This document shows positions 15,779 through 24,849 of a DNA stretch of 64,000 bases, one piece after another. The DNA comes from JAGNRR01 sp965230665 (lineage in GTDB: Bacteria > Bacteroidota > Bacteroidia > Chitinophagales > Chitinophagaceae). The position numbers and the translations under genes are program-made. Under the pieces are notes generated by a model. It saw only the letters and a list, made by a program, of their open reading frames with translations, ran no database searches and was not told the DNA's origin. The stretch spans positions 1,240,001 through 1,304,000 of the forward strand of contig CBDDLM010000004.1 of NCBI GenBank assembly GCA_965230665.1, given 5' to 3'. Positions within the stretch are counted from its first letter, which is position 1. Each line of letters opens with the position of its first letter.

Positions 15779-17434
15779 TTACAGATTCCATTTATAAACA
15801 AATCGGAACGTAAACCAATCAAATTGATAACCAGTTCCAGAATTAAATGCCACATTGCTTCTTCTATAATTTAAACTTAGATCCATATGCCTTCTATTAA
15901 AACCTGCCTGCACTTCAAACCTATAAGCGCTTTCCCAATTCTGTTTTTCAATTTGTTGAATCCCCAAAGCTCCTTGTGTGTTACAGAAGAAATTGCTCCA
16001 CTCTGGCTTCTTATATTGAACTTCTGCGAATAGCTCGGTGCTCAAATATTGATCAGGCGAGAAATACGTGGTGATATCCCTATTGCTAAAATGAAGATAG
16101 GAATAATTCCAACCTACTTTTACGTTTGGTTCTGTCCGAAATAGATGATAAAGAGAGCCAAACCATTGCGCACGTCGATTCCCATCACCAATAAAAGCAT
16201 AACCGCCCTGAGAATACACACCCGTACGGGCAGTTAGTAATAGGTGAGTCATAGCACCAAGGTTGTGAACCCGGATGTTATTTTTCAACAGGCTAGAGGT
16301 GAAACTGAGCACTTCAGAATTATAGGATACGGCTATCATTCTTCTGTCATGTGGTTGATACTTTATTTTCTGACTACCCAGAAGGGTCTGAAAACTACGT
16401 AGGTCATCAGACTTTATACTCTGTAACCTCACTTCAGTTTCTCCACTCCAATTACTATTCCATTGTTGCTTTGAACTTATTTGCCCATAGGTTAGATTGG
16501 ATACCTGTTCTCCATCAACTGAAAATTTGGCCGTTCCTACCCTCAGGCCAAATTTAATATTCCGCTGACCACCTTGCTCCCACAAAAGTGCAGCCTCTTG
16601 TCTTATATTCTTTACAACATCCTTAAAATAGCTTAGTTCCGTACCAACACGTTCGACTGTTTTCGCTTTATACTTAAGTAAGTAATTGTTCCATTCACTG
16701 TCGCTAAATAACGCCTTCCTTCGTTCCATTGTTTCTAAAGATCTTTTTATTTGACCTCTTGCTAGTAGTACCTCAGCGAACTCTAGGATGTAGTACTTAT
16801 TCTTTGTTATAAGCGCAAGACTGTCGTAAAACATTAGACCTCGATTAAAATCTCCTTTTGTCATATACAAACGTGCTTTAAGAACAAGCTGTTGTTCATT
16901 GCTCAAATATTGAGTGTGCTGATCTAAAAAGAGTCTCGCATCTTTCTCTTTTACATTCCAGAGCATTGCATTAAAATAATTAATCATTGCATTGGAATTA
17001 TTTGTATCAATTAACCAGGCTTCTTTAGCTTCCTTCAAAGCCCTCTCTGGTTTGTGACTTTTGAATAATGCATAAGATAAGTTTATCCTAGCCATAATAT
17101 TATCATAGTCAAGCGGAACTAGCCGTCTTAGAGCCTTTACCGCGCCTTTATAATTCTGATCTTGCATGAATACATCCCCTTTAAAAAGTAATATTTGAGT
17201 ATCGTTTGGATTTTGGGAAAGGATTGAATCAATACAAACGAGTGCTTTTTTATACTGCTCTTTAGAGCGATATTGTTGGGCTTGATCAATCAAATCGCTC
17301 CTTTTCTTCGCGGACATAACAGCTATAGTTTTGTTCGTTTGTCCAAAGCAATTGTATGGCAACAGGTTGAATGAAAAAAAGAATAGAAAAGCAAAACGAA
17401 TTAATTCCTTTATTGTACATTGGCCTAAAACCAT
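15779..17434 (-). CDS. TPR plus outer-membrane beta-barrel protein (YaiO/PgaA-like)
   Basis: 551 aa from the ATG at 17434, chosen because it gives a signal peptide (IRFAFLFFFSFNLLPYNCFGQ). TPR units span about 40-270 (RSKEQYKKALVCIDSILSQNPND, NLSYALFKSHKPERALKEAKEA). Residues from about 290 to the end are alternating amphipathic strands ending in FTFRFVYKWNL, typical of an outer-membrane barrel. This TPR-barrel layout resembles exopolysaccharide exporters (PgaA, BcsC) and YaiO proteins, but is shorter than PgaA/BcsC. Context next to signalling genes and a glycan operon fits a role in polysaccharide export; not proven. Confidence 0.7.
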   Translation of the reverse strand: MVLGQCTIKELIRFAFLFFFSFNLLPYNCFGQTNKTIAVMSAKKRSDLIDQAQQYRSKEQYKKALVCIDSILSQNPNDTQILLFKGDVFMQDQNYKGAVKALRRLVPLDYDNIMARINLSYALFKSHKPERALKEAKEAWLIDTNNSNAMINYFNAMLWNVKEKDARLFLDQHTQYLSNEQQLVLKARLYMTKGDFNRGLMFYDSLALITKNKYYILEFAEVLLARGQIKRSLETMERRKALFSDSEWNNYLLKYKAKTVERVGTELSYFKDVVKNIRQEAALLWEQGGQRNIKFGLRVGTAKFSVDGEQVSNLTYGQISSKQQWNSNWSGETEVRLQSIKSDDLRSFQTLLGSQKIKYQPHDRRMIAVSYNSEVLSFTSSLLKNNIRVHNLGAMTHLLLTARTGVYSQGGYAFIGDGNRRAQWFGSLYHLFRTEPNVKVGWNYSYLHFSNRDITTYFSPDQYLSTELFAEVQYKKPEWSNFFCNTQGALGIQQIEKQNWESAYRFEVQAGFNRRHMDLSLNYRRSNVAFNSGTGYQFDWFTFRFVYKWNL

Positions 17435-17437
17435 ACA

Positions 17438-17818
17438 ATGTCCATTACAATTATTAAAGACTTCGATATTCAAGGTATTCATAAGGATACGATTCAAGTG
17501 CTTATTACAGAACGGTTTACAAACGATGATACTGATACATTTCGGATGTTAATTGAAGAACAATTAAAGAAAAAATCGGATCTCATTTATCTCGATCTGA
17601 GAGCGGTTTCTGAAATTGATTTGTCTGGGGTAAATGAAATTATACATACGCATGAGAAAATGAAGTTGCTTAATAAAGAGTTGGTTGTTGTTTATACAAA
17701 GGGTGGTTTTTTTGAAGAATGGCTTTTGAATACCAAACTTGATTTTTTTGTTAGTACAGCTATGGTTCCGGCATCATTGGTTTACGAAGCCAAAAAGAAT
17801 GGAACAAAGAATTTATAA
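17438..17818 (+). CDS. STAS-domain protein (anti-sigma-factor-antagonist-like)
   Basis: 126 aa, a single STAS domain. LIYLDLRAVSEIDLSGVNEIIH matches the SpoIIAA-type strand-loop-helix, with Ser63 at the site that is phosphorylated in anti-anti-sigma factors. No kinase partner (RsbW/SpoIIAB) is in the window. The ATG lies only 3 bp from the divergent start of the TPR/barrel gene, and the 3' end overlaps the DUF4184 gene by 59 bp, so it is squeezed antisense between two minus-strand genes. Its promoter must lie inside the neighbouring gene. Confidence 0.8.
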   Translation: MSITIIKDFDIQGIHKDTIQVLITERFTNDDTDTFRMLIEEQLKKKSDLIYLDLRAVSEIDLSGVNEIIHTHEKMKLLNKELVVVYTKGGFFEEWLLNTKLDFFVSTAMVPASLVYEAKKNGTKNL

Positions 17819-18506
17819 ATAAAGAGTACATACTTATACCCATAATACCAAGTACCACATCCCAAAAACCATTGTTAAACTGAATCAGACCGAAACGTAC
17901 AATTACTATTAATACAAAAATGGCGCCAAAGCTATACCAATATGTTTTGGAGGCGTTTTCCTCTTTTAGGGAGGTGCTTGGCAACTTTACAACTGCATAG
18001 GCCAGAATAAATAGCCCCAGCAAACTACTAATTATTTGCAGCATATGATAAATAGGCATTACCCTATCTAGAAAGAAAACTTCAGCTGCTAAAGAAGGCC
18101 ACAACTCTACAAATACACCGTTGGAATGTGTAAAAGCATCCCATGCTAGATGAGACGCAATACCAATAAGTAGCGATACAAATATTTTTAAGAAATTCTT
18201 TCTAAAGTAACTAGACCAATTGAGCTCTAGACAAAATTGAAAACGCGACCGAAAGTATAAAGGTAAATTTTGAATCAAAGCATATTTTAGGTAGCTATGA
18301 AAAAACCAACATAGGAATAACCCGAAAGGTATATTAAACAAAAAAATACCGGGAGTATGATGAGACCAACTGCTACCCCGTTGTAATTGAGCTATAAACT
18401 CCAAGTCAGGAACCATGCTACCAATTATAAGCGCAGTCGATGAAAAAAAATGACTCCGCTTTGTAAGAGGAAGGATAATGGCAGGATGTGCAAATGTAAA
18501 CGGCAT
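17760..18506 (-). CDS. DUF4184-family membrane protein
   Basis: 248 aa. Starts MPFTFAHPAIILPL, the family hallmark. Conserved polar residues MVPDLEF, SHHTPG and ASHLAWDAFTHSNG are spread between about six TM helices. The His/Asp pattern is that of putative membrane metal-dependent hydrolases (LexA-induced YdjM-like); no activity is established. Lies 2 bp downstream of the response-regulator gene, so probably cotranscribed. Confidence 0.85.
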   Translation of the reverse strand: MPFTFAHPAIILPLTKRSHFFSSTALIIGSMVPDLEFIAQLQRGSSWSHHTPGIFLFNIPFGLFLCWFFHSYLKYALIQNLPLYFRSRFQFCLELNWSSYFRKNFLKIFVSLLIGIASHLAWDAFTHSNGVFVELWPSLAAEVFFLDRVMPIYHMLQIISSLLGLFILAYAVVKLPSTSLKEENASKTYWYSFGAIFVLIVIVRFGLIQFNNGFWDVVLGIMGISMYSLFINSLFHSFWLRKPMMPEP

Positions 18507-18508
18507 GA

Positions 18509-18877
18509 TTATTTTACATCTGAAAGTAATCGCTCCAATTCACTTTCATTTAAATTCGTTTTTAATAAATAATCCAATGATCCGTATTCCATTGCCGATA
18601 AGGCCACTGCAATGTCTTCATATGAAGTACAAAAGATTACCTGAATACTTCGATTATAGGACTTAATCTTTCTTAGAACAGAAAGGCCATCTTCACCTTC
18701 CATTTGATAATCTAAGAAAACAGCTTTTGGTTCATCTTGTAAATGATCTAAGCAAGCTTGTCCATTATCGAAGGTTTCAATATCTTGAAACCCTTTATTC
18801 ATTAATTGTTGTGACAACACCTTTGTCCATATAATGTCATCATCTACTATAAATAATTTCATGTTAGTCGTTTTCAT
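18509..18877 (-). CDS. Single-domain response regulator
   Basis: 122 aa, a receiver domain and nothing else. All chemistry is present: acidic pocket D12-D14, phosphoacceptor D56 in VFLDYQM, T84/S85, and K106. With no output domain it must act by protein contact, as CheY or Spo0F do; the Hpt-like protein at 15248 is a plausible partner. The start at 18877 is 6 bp downstream of a perfect -7 box (TACCTTTG); an alternative ATG at 18862 gives a similar protein. Confidence 0.92.
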   Translation of the reverse strand: MKTTNMKLFIVDDDIIWTKVLSQQLMNKGFQDIETFDNGQACLDHLQDEPKAVFLDYQMEGEDGLSVLRKIKSYNRSIQVIFCTSYEDIAVALSAMEYGSLDYLLKTNLNESELERLLSDVK

Positions 18878-18917
18878 GTTAATACAAAGGTAGACTGATA
18901 TATATCACACAATAAAA

Positions 18918-18953
18918 CCATTCACCGAGTGCTCAGAGCAGTTCGTCGAAATG
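18918..18953 (+). promoter_or_regulatory. LytTR-like direct-repeat site, distal
   Basis: CCATTCACCGAGTG and CAGTTCGTCGAAATG with their TTC cores at 18921 and 18942, a 21-bp period. No good -7 element follows at the expected distance (CACAGTTTA is the nearest), so it may be an auxiliary site. Confidence 0.5.
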
Positions 18954-19067
18954 AACTTCTTATTAGCTTGTTGCAAAGCACAGTTTAAGCATTAAACATT
19001 GAAAAACGATTTAAGCAAAAGCCATATAAGTTGGACACCTATATCCATACTTTAAGGGCGTGTTACT

Positions 19068-19137
19068 CCATTCATCGACGAAATGATGCGGTTCAACGAA
19101 AGTGAGGACTTGCCGCTAATCTTTTACTTCAACTTTG
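19068..19137 (+). promoter_or_regulatory. LytTR-like direct-repeat site and promoter of the glycan operon
   Basis: CCATTCATCGACG and CGGTTCAACGAAAG, TTC cores at 19071 and 19092 (21-bp period), followed after 27 bp by CAACTTTG (19130-19137), one mismatch from TAnnTTTG. The leader to the ATG at 19184 is about 40 bp. Confidence 0.6.
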
Positions 19138-19183
19138 TTCCTACCATTGAGCACGACACTCAATCGTTTAAAAAGACAACAAC

Positions 19184-19963
19184 ATGAAAAACAATTTAAA
19201 ATACGCCATCGTCGTTCCTTGTTATAATGAAGAAGAACGATTTCCTTTTCAACAATTTCTAAAATTTTCCCAAGAAGAACCTGAAGTGCTAATATGTCTA
19301 GTAAACGATGGTAGCACAGATAAAACATTATCTGTGCTAAAAGGATTCCAAGTAGTATCTCCTCAGAATGTCTGTGTGTACGACATGCCTCAGAATGGAG
19401 GTAAGTCAGAAGCGGTTCGTCAAGGTATGTTATATGTTCTAAAAAACTATAGTATGAACCTCATTGGTTTTTTAGATGCTGATTTGGCTACACTACCGGA
19501 GGAGTTCTTGGCTATGGCAAAATATAAAGAAAAACACGCTCACATCGCAGGTATTGTAGGAAGTCGTATACCTCGTCTTGGCGCTAATATCATGCGAAAT
19601 GACAACCGCTCACTTTTTAGTGCTGTGGTAAAAAAAGTAATCAAGAAAATATTACGTACCAATTTACAAGATACTCAGTGCGGGGCTAAGATCTTTAGCC
19701 GTCAGCTAATCCCTTTCATCTTCAATAAACCATTTATGACACCTTGGCTATTTGATGTTGAGATCTTTCTACGTATCCAGAATAAATTTGGAAGGAGCAC
19801 CTTACAAAAAGGTATTCTTGAATACCCCTTAATGCATTGGACAGAGGTCGAAGGGTCTAAGCTTAACTGGAAACATGCAATTCGTATACCCTTCCAATTA
19901 GCGTCACTATACAAAACATACACAATCGCAAACCTTTTTACTAAAAAACTAAATTTCGGATAA
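19184..19963 (+). CDS. GT2 glycosyltransferase, polyprenyl-phosphate sugar synthase type
   Basis: 259 aa, a GT-A fold close to dolichyl-phosphate mannose/glucose synthases: VVPCYNEEERF (10-20), VNDGSTD (40-46), the metal-binding FLDADLA (DAD 98-100), GSRIPR, and DTQCGAKIFSR. There is no C-terminal TM, so it would work at the membrane face. Family enzymes move a sugar from a nucleotide donor to a polyprenyl phosphate. With GDP-mannose pyrophosphorylase next (2-bp gap), mannose is the likely sugar. First gene of a seven-gene operon. Confidence 0.85.
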   Translation: MKNNLKYAIVVPCYNEEERFPFQQFLKFSQEEPEVLICLVNDGSTDKTLSVLKGFQVVSPQNVCVYDMPQNGGKSEAVRQGMLYVLKNYSMNLIGFLDADLATLPEEFLAMAKYKEKHAHIAGIVGSRIPRLGANIMRNDNRSLFSAVVKKVIKKILRTNLQDTQCGAKIFSRQLIPFIFNKPFMTPWLFDVEIFLRIQNKFGRSTLQKGILEYPLMHWTEVEGSKLNWKHAIRIPFQLASLYKTYTIANLFTKKLNFG

Positions 19964-19965
19964 AC

Positions 19966-21045
19966 ATGAAAAACAATAATTACGTAGCCATTATGGCCGG
20001 AGGAGTAGGAAGTCGTTTTTGGCCAATGAGCACAAACACTTACCCTAAACAATTTCTAGATGTTCTAAACACTGGATATACACTTTTACAAGAAACCTAT
20101 AATAGGTATCTCGGCTTTATTCCGAATAAGAATATTTATGTTATAACGAATAAAGAGTATGTTGAGATTGTACAAGAGCAGCTGCCCACACTACCTAAAG
20201 AGAATATTATTGGTGAGGTTGCAAGAAAAGATACGGCTCCCTGTGTTGCTTACATTGCCAGTCGACTATATCATCAGAATCCAGAAGCAAACTTGGTTAT
20301 TGCTCCGAGTGATCATTTAATAACTGATGTCACTGCATTTAGGCAAGATTGTCAGCAGGCCCTAGACTATACTTCAGAAAACAATGCATTTGTTACTCTG
20401 GGTATCAAACCAACACAACCAAATACTGGATATGGCTATATCAAATATGAAGCAACAACTAATAATCATATTTACTCGGTAGATTCATTTACAGAAAAAC
20501 CAAAGAAAAAAGATGCTATAAAGTATTTAGCATCGGGTAACTATCTATGGAATGCCGGGATCTTTATTTGGAAAGCAAGTGATATCTTAAACGCGTTCAG
20601 AACTTACTGCCCGGAACTTTATGAGGCTTTCTATAATATTCGTAATCGTTTCTACACGGATGCAGAGGCATTTTATGTAGCAGAAATATTTTATAATTGT
20701 AAGTCTATATCTATTGATTATGCTATCATGGAGCATGCTCAAAATGTATATGTAATTCCTGCTCAATTCGCATGGAGCGACTTAGGTACTTGGAATAGTG
20801 CTTGGGAAAACTCTGACAAGGATGAAAACGAAAATGCAATAAACGGAAAATATAGCTTAGCTTTAGACGCAAGGGGGTGCACAATTCGTTCGAATGAAGA
20901 TAAATTAGTTGTTGTTGGTGGTGTAGAAGATTTGATTATTGTCAACACTAAAAATGCACTCCTTATCTGCAAGAAAGAAAATGAACAGGAAATTAAAAAA
21001 TTCAGTCAAGAAGCCCGAGCAAGATTTCCTCAACTAGCTGTATAA
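19966..21045 (+). CDS. manC: Mannose-1-phosphate guanylyltransferase
   Basis: 359 aa: a nucleotidyltransferase domain only, without the C-terminal isomerase domain of bifunctional ManC/AlgA. IMAGGVGSRFWPMS is the GTP-binding loop, KQFL follows, APSDHLI contacts the metal, FTEKPKK contains the sugar-phosphate lysine, and AFAWSDLGTWNS-type C-terminal residues (QFAWSDLGTWNS) are present. Makes GDP-mannose from GTP and mannose-1-P. Spacing of 2 bp upstream and 6 bp downstream supports one transcript. Confidence 0.93.
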   Translation: MKNNNYVAIMAGGVGSRFWPMSTNTYPKQFLDVLNTGYTLLQETYNRYLGFIPNKNIYVITNKEYVEIVQEQLPTLPKENIIGEVARKDTAPCVAYIASRLYHQNPEANLVIAPSDHLITDVTAFRQDCQQALDYTSENNAFVTLGIKPTQPNTGYGYIKYEATTNNHIYSVDSFTEKPKKKDAIKYLASGNYLWNAGIFIWKASDILNAFRTYCPELYEAFYNIRNRFYTDAEAFYVAEIFYNCKSISIDYAIMEHAQNVYVIPAQFAWSDLGTWNSAWENSDKDENENAINGKYSLALDARGCTIRSNEDKLVVVGGVEDLIIVNTKNALLICKKENEQEIKKFSQEARARFPQLAV

Positions 21046-21051
21046 GATTAG

Positions 21052-24033
21052 ATGTCCTTGATTGAGAAACATACCTTATCAAATAAAAACGGTCGCTTAC
21101 TTTTATTAGTGGCCCTATGTTTGGTTTTGCTCACGCATGGTATTATTTTATATTTTACTTTACCTAAAACATATGATGCATACGTACATATGTTCTTTTC
21201 GGATCACTACGCTCGCTTTTGGTTCGAACCCAATGAGTATAGATGGTATACGGGGTTTCTTACAACTAGTTATCCGCCACTAGTTCATCAATTAATTGCA
21301 TTGTTAAGCAAGATATTTCCTTACAAAATATCATTTGTGATTTATGCAATTGTCGTCTATGAGGTCTTAGTCATTGGCATCTATCGTTTTACAAAACTAT
21401 TTTTCAATAAACGAATTGCAGGTGTTGCAGCCATACTAACCGTATTATCAACTGCACTGATAGAAACTGTTCATGTATATGGTCAGGTTCCAACTATTAC
21501 TGGAATGGCCTTTCTGTTAAATGCAATTCCTTTCCTATACCTCTATCTTATCAAACGCAAACCATACTATCTCATTATGGCGCTAAGCTTTATTTCAGTA
21601 GTGATTTGCTCACATCATGTAACGGCAATTTTTGGTATGGTCTTTTTTGTAGCCCCAGTAATATTTATGGCGCTAAGTGATCAAATTACTGACGCTTCTA
21701 AGAGCAAATGGCAATTTCTGTTACACGTGCTGCATAAGACATTTGTTTCATGGAAGCAAATTATACTGTTCGGTGGTCTGACCATTCTATTAGTCATTGT
21801 TTTGATACTCCCGTATTGGCTTTGGAGTAAGAACGATCCCATTACCCAAGTTTCTATCCCCCACGGTTCACGTGACAATTTCTTTCTACATCCTTCATCC
21901 GGCTTAATTTTTTATCTAATTCCTCTGGCACTTATTATCGCATTAATCTTGGCGATAAACTTCCTACTTGTAAGCAGAAGACGTAACATAGGCTGGAGCG
22001 TTTCATTTTTTTCATGCTTGTTATTGGGGAGTGGTGGCACAACACCTTTGCCTAAGCTATTATTGGGTGAGCACGCTTTTAATATCTTAACGTTAGATCG
22101 TTTCGGTTTTTGGGCAGCCATCATCGCTATCCCTTTTATGGCGAAATTCATCTATTCCTTTCTAAATGGTTCCGTAAAACGATTTTGGGTTCAGCGCATT
22201 GGAGAGCGCTACCACTTTAGTCTAGCTGGCATCTCTGGTTTTTCTTATTTACTCTTTATCATCTTTATTTTTCACCTGGGCTCATTTCGCCCGTTACAAC
22301 CAAAAGAAATTGAAATACAGCCCGTACTTAACTTTCTGAATAGAGACGACCATATACGCTGGCGCTTTCTCACCCTTGGTTTCGGTGACCAAATGGCTTG
22401 GTTAAGTACACACACTTTAGCGGCATCGGTTGACGGCAACTACCATTCCGCTCGACGTTTACCAGAATTAACTTCTCGCCCCATAGAGCGATTAGAAAAT
22501 GCGAAGTTCGCTGGTGACCCAGGGTTGGCTTCACTTCGAGATTTTCTAACCCAAGCAGAAAAATACAATTTGAAGTATGTTTTTAGTAATGATCGATATT
22601 ATGATCCTTTGCTATTCTATAGTGGCTGGAATCGAGTCATCCAACTGGAAAATGGTATTATGGTTTGGGAAAAGAATAATATCTCAACCATTAAACCCAT
22701 ACGACCTAAAGCATTATCTCCGGTACTTAAGATTATGTGGGGGACACTCCCAATAAGCGTGCTAGCCCTTTGCATACTTCTCTCGTTTTATTATTTGAAA
22801 TATTATAAAGAAGATGAATATAATGATTTGGTTATAGAGAAATCAGAGGGATTCCCGGCGTATGTAAATTATATCGCTTCATTACTACCCTTATTATTTT
22901 TCACATCGTTTCTTACGTATCACGTGGTTAACATCCTTTTGATGAACGAACAGAAAACACCAACAAAAACTGTTGAAAACTTCTATAACCATTTAGATTT
23001 TCAAGAGTTTGAACGAGCTTATCATTTTTATAAACCAGATCCGGCTTATTCCATTCACCAATATATTCTTGAAAAATCAGTTCAAGATGGTGGTCTATTA
23101 CCTACATACTCTAAACTTCATGCGATTAAAACTAGAGCGCTTTCAAAGAATGATCACAAAGCGACGGTTGAAGCACAATCTATTTGGAATACTGCTGTAG
23201 GAACACGCACTACTTTAGATACTATTCATTTAGAAAAACAAAAAGGAAAGTGGTACATTCTTCCACCAGAGTTCGAAGCAGCCGTACCTGTAGACCAAAT
23301 GATTACTTATGATTTCACGTTGTTTAAAAAGATTGGTAAACGAATAATTAGCAGTTTCCCAACCGTAAAAGATGATCGCATAAAGAAACCTTTTGTGTCT
23401 ATCCGTTCATTGGAGTTCATTAATCAACAGTCAGAACAATACATAGTTGGAGAAATTTTAAATGCAGATAATATACCAGTAAACTATTTGGCCTGTGCAC
23501 TTATTCATTTAGAAAATGGTGAAACCATTAAATGCTACCCACGTTTAGATGCTCAATATAACTTATCCCCAAAGGCCACATCATATTTTAAAATCCCATT
23601 ATCAATCCATAAAGAGACTAAAATCAAAAAAATTGAAGTGTCCATTGATACTGACGTAAGTGAGAAGGGATACATCACTGGAGGTATTATTTCCTATTCA
23701 TTCGAAGACCACAATACCGAAACTGAAATCGAGCTAAATATGTTTAATAACTTACCTGTCGATATGAATATTCCTGGTATTCTTATTGCAGAACGAAACG
23801 AAATAGGGCAACTTGTAAACGTTAAAACACAATTGTACGATAAGTCAATTCGCAGTGCACAACATTTAGATTTCAAGCATACGTATAAAAAAACAACAGC
23901 CACTTTATATGATCAGCCCATCGCGTTATACATAAACGGTGCACAAAGACAAATCGATACACCATTGAATAGTGCAAAAGGTTTGAATATAGTTCCTCAT
24001 TGTTTCATCTCACAAACTATCTATCTCCACTAA
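21052..24033 (+). CDS. Large GT-C-like membrane protein with periplasmic C-terminal domains
   Basis: 993 aa. About a dozen TM helices fill residues 15-430. The first periplasmic loop carries TYDAYVHMFFSDHY and YPPLVHQL, acidic/His motifs typical of GT-C or PTPS-related membrane proteins (PF10131-like). A soluble stretch (430-560) is followed by two more TMs (about 566-585, 606-630), an NTF2/DUF4878-like domain (about 640-760) and a beta-rich tail. GT-C enzymes use polyprenyl-phosphate sugars outside the membrane, which matches the flanking GT2 and GtrA genes. Glycosyltransferase activity is inferred. Confidence 0.7.
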   Translation: MSLIEKHTLSNKNGRLLLLVALCLVLLTHGIILYFTLPKTYDAYVHMFFSDHYARFWFEPNEYRWYTGFLTTSYPPLVHQLIALLSKIFPYKISFVIYAIVVYEVLVIGIYRFTKLFFNKRIAGVAAILTVLSTALIETVHVYGQVPTITGMAFLLNAIPFLYLYLIKRKPYYLIMALSFISVVICSHHVTAIFGMVFFVAPVIFMALSDQITDASKSKWQFLLHVLHKTFVSWKQIILFGGLTILLVIVLILPYWLWSKNDPITQVSIPHGSRDNFFLHPSSGLIFYLIPLALIIALILAINFLLVSRRRNIGWSVSFFSCLLLGSGGTTPLPKLLLGEHAFNILTLDRFGFWAAIIAIPFMAKFIYSFLNGSVKRFWVQRIGERYHFSLAGISGFSYLLFIIFIFHLGSFRPLQPKEIEIQPVLNFLNRDDHIRWRFLTLGFGDQMAWLSTHTLAASVDGNYHSARRLPELTSRPIERLENAKFAGDPGLASLRDFLTQAEKYNLKYVFSNDRYYDPLLFYSGWNRVIQLENGIMVWEKNNISTIKPIRPKALSPVLKIMWGTLPISVLALCILLSFYYLKYYKEDEYNDLVIEKSEGFPAYVNYIASLLPLLFFTSFLTYHVVNILLMNEQKTPTKTVENFYNHLDFQEFERAYHFYKPDPAYSIHQYILEKSVQDGGLLPTYSKLHAIKTRALSKNDHKATVEAQSIWNTAVGTRTTLDTIHLEKQKGKWYILPPEFEAAVPVDQMITYDFTLFKKIGKRIISSFPTVKDDRIKKPFVSIRSLEFINQQSEQYIVGEILNADNIPVNYLACALIHLENGETIKCYPRLDAQYNLSPKATSYFKIPLSIHKETKIKKIEVSIDTDVSEKGYITGGIISYSFEDHNTETEIELNMFNNLPVDMNIPGILIAERNEIGQLVNVKTQLYDKSIRSAQHLDFKHTYKKTTATLYDQPIALYINGAQRQIDTPLNSAKGLNIVPHCFISQTIYLH

Positions 24034-24848
24034 TGAAGTATAGTTTACTTGCCATACTGTTTATTTTTCTAGCATCTTGTCACAAACAAGAAGAAAAGGT
24101 TTCATGGTTCAACGAAGAGGAGGTGATCGATTATAACTCTTTTATTTTTGAATTAAAATCTGATAATACGAACAAAGTAAAACATTGTTACCTCTATACT
24201 TCAATACAAGCCGTTGAGCTTAAACTGGAGAAATCTGAAAATAACCTTCGTGCCCATATTCCGTATACCACTACATTGCATAGTGGACCTGCACGCTTAG
24301 TCATTCAAACAAAAGATGGCAATGTAACATCTTACACTTTCATAGGTAAGAAAAATTTGGTTACTGAATTGAAGGATTTTCGTTCTCCTAAAACTCTTAT
24401 TACAGATAGTTCTCTTGGTCAACAGCAATTGGTTTATACAGTAAGTGCTTCGCGTAACATTTTGCATCAGAAAAACAAGATCGCTATAGAAAAATGGAAA
24501 GAGCTACCTCCTACAAAGGCAACCTATCAGGCACAAAAGGAAAAGCTAGAAACATCTTACTACGTTGAATCAGGGTCTCCTAAAAAAATCAAATTGACCA
24601 GAGACATGAATAACAATGATTCAGTATTTCAGTTTTATACCAATCTTCTCAAAGACAAGTTCGGTAATATTATCGCAACTGGAACAAAAGCCACTTTGCA
24701 TATCGAACAAGATCAAAGGAAAACAAAAATTAATACCTATGTGCGCAATGGACTTATAAAATTAAACCTTCCAAATTATATACAGCCCCCTTTTATGGCA
24801 TGTTTAGAAATAGGTATGAATAAATCGAACAGAATAATTATCGATTAA
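24033..24848 (+). CDS. Hypothetical lipoprotein of the glycan operon
   Basis: 271 aa from the ATG at 24033, which overlaps the previous stop as TAATG. An in-frame ATG at 24000 is less likely. The lipobox LASC ends a short signal peptide. The rest is beta-rich with no known domain (repeated extended segments, an ESGSPKKIKLTRDMN stretch). Probably periplasmic or outer-membrane anchored and partnered with the GT-C-like protein. No function assigned. Confidence 0.75.
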   Translation: MKYSLLAILFIFLASCHKQEEKVSWFNEEEVIDYNSFIFELKSDNTNKVKHCYLYTSIQAVELKLEKSENNLRAHIPYTTTLHSGPARLVIQTKDGNVTSYTFIGKKNLVTELKDFRSPKTLITDSSLGQQQLVYTVSASRNILHQKNKIAIEKWKELPPTKATYQAQKEKLETSYYVESGSPKKIKLTRDMNNNDSVFQFYTNLLKDKFGNIIATGTKATLHIEQDQRKTKINTYVRNGLIKLNLPNYIQPPFMACLEIGMNKSNRIIID

Positions 24849-24849
24849 T

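Larger units (their letters stand above)
18878..19183 (+). other. 306-bp divergent control region with tandem LytTR-like sites
   Basis: Contains the response-regulator promoter (-7 TACCTTTGT at 18892-18884, minus strand) and two plus-strand direct-repeat sites (18918-18953 and 19068-19102) facing the glycan operon. No open frame of note and no strong hairpin. The 5' leader of the GT2 gene begins near 19140. Confidence 0.6.
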
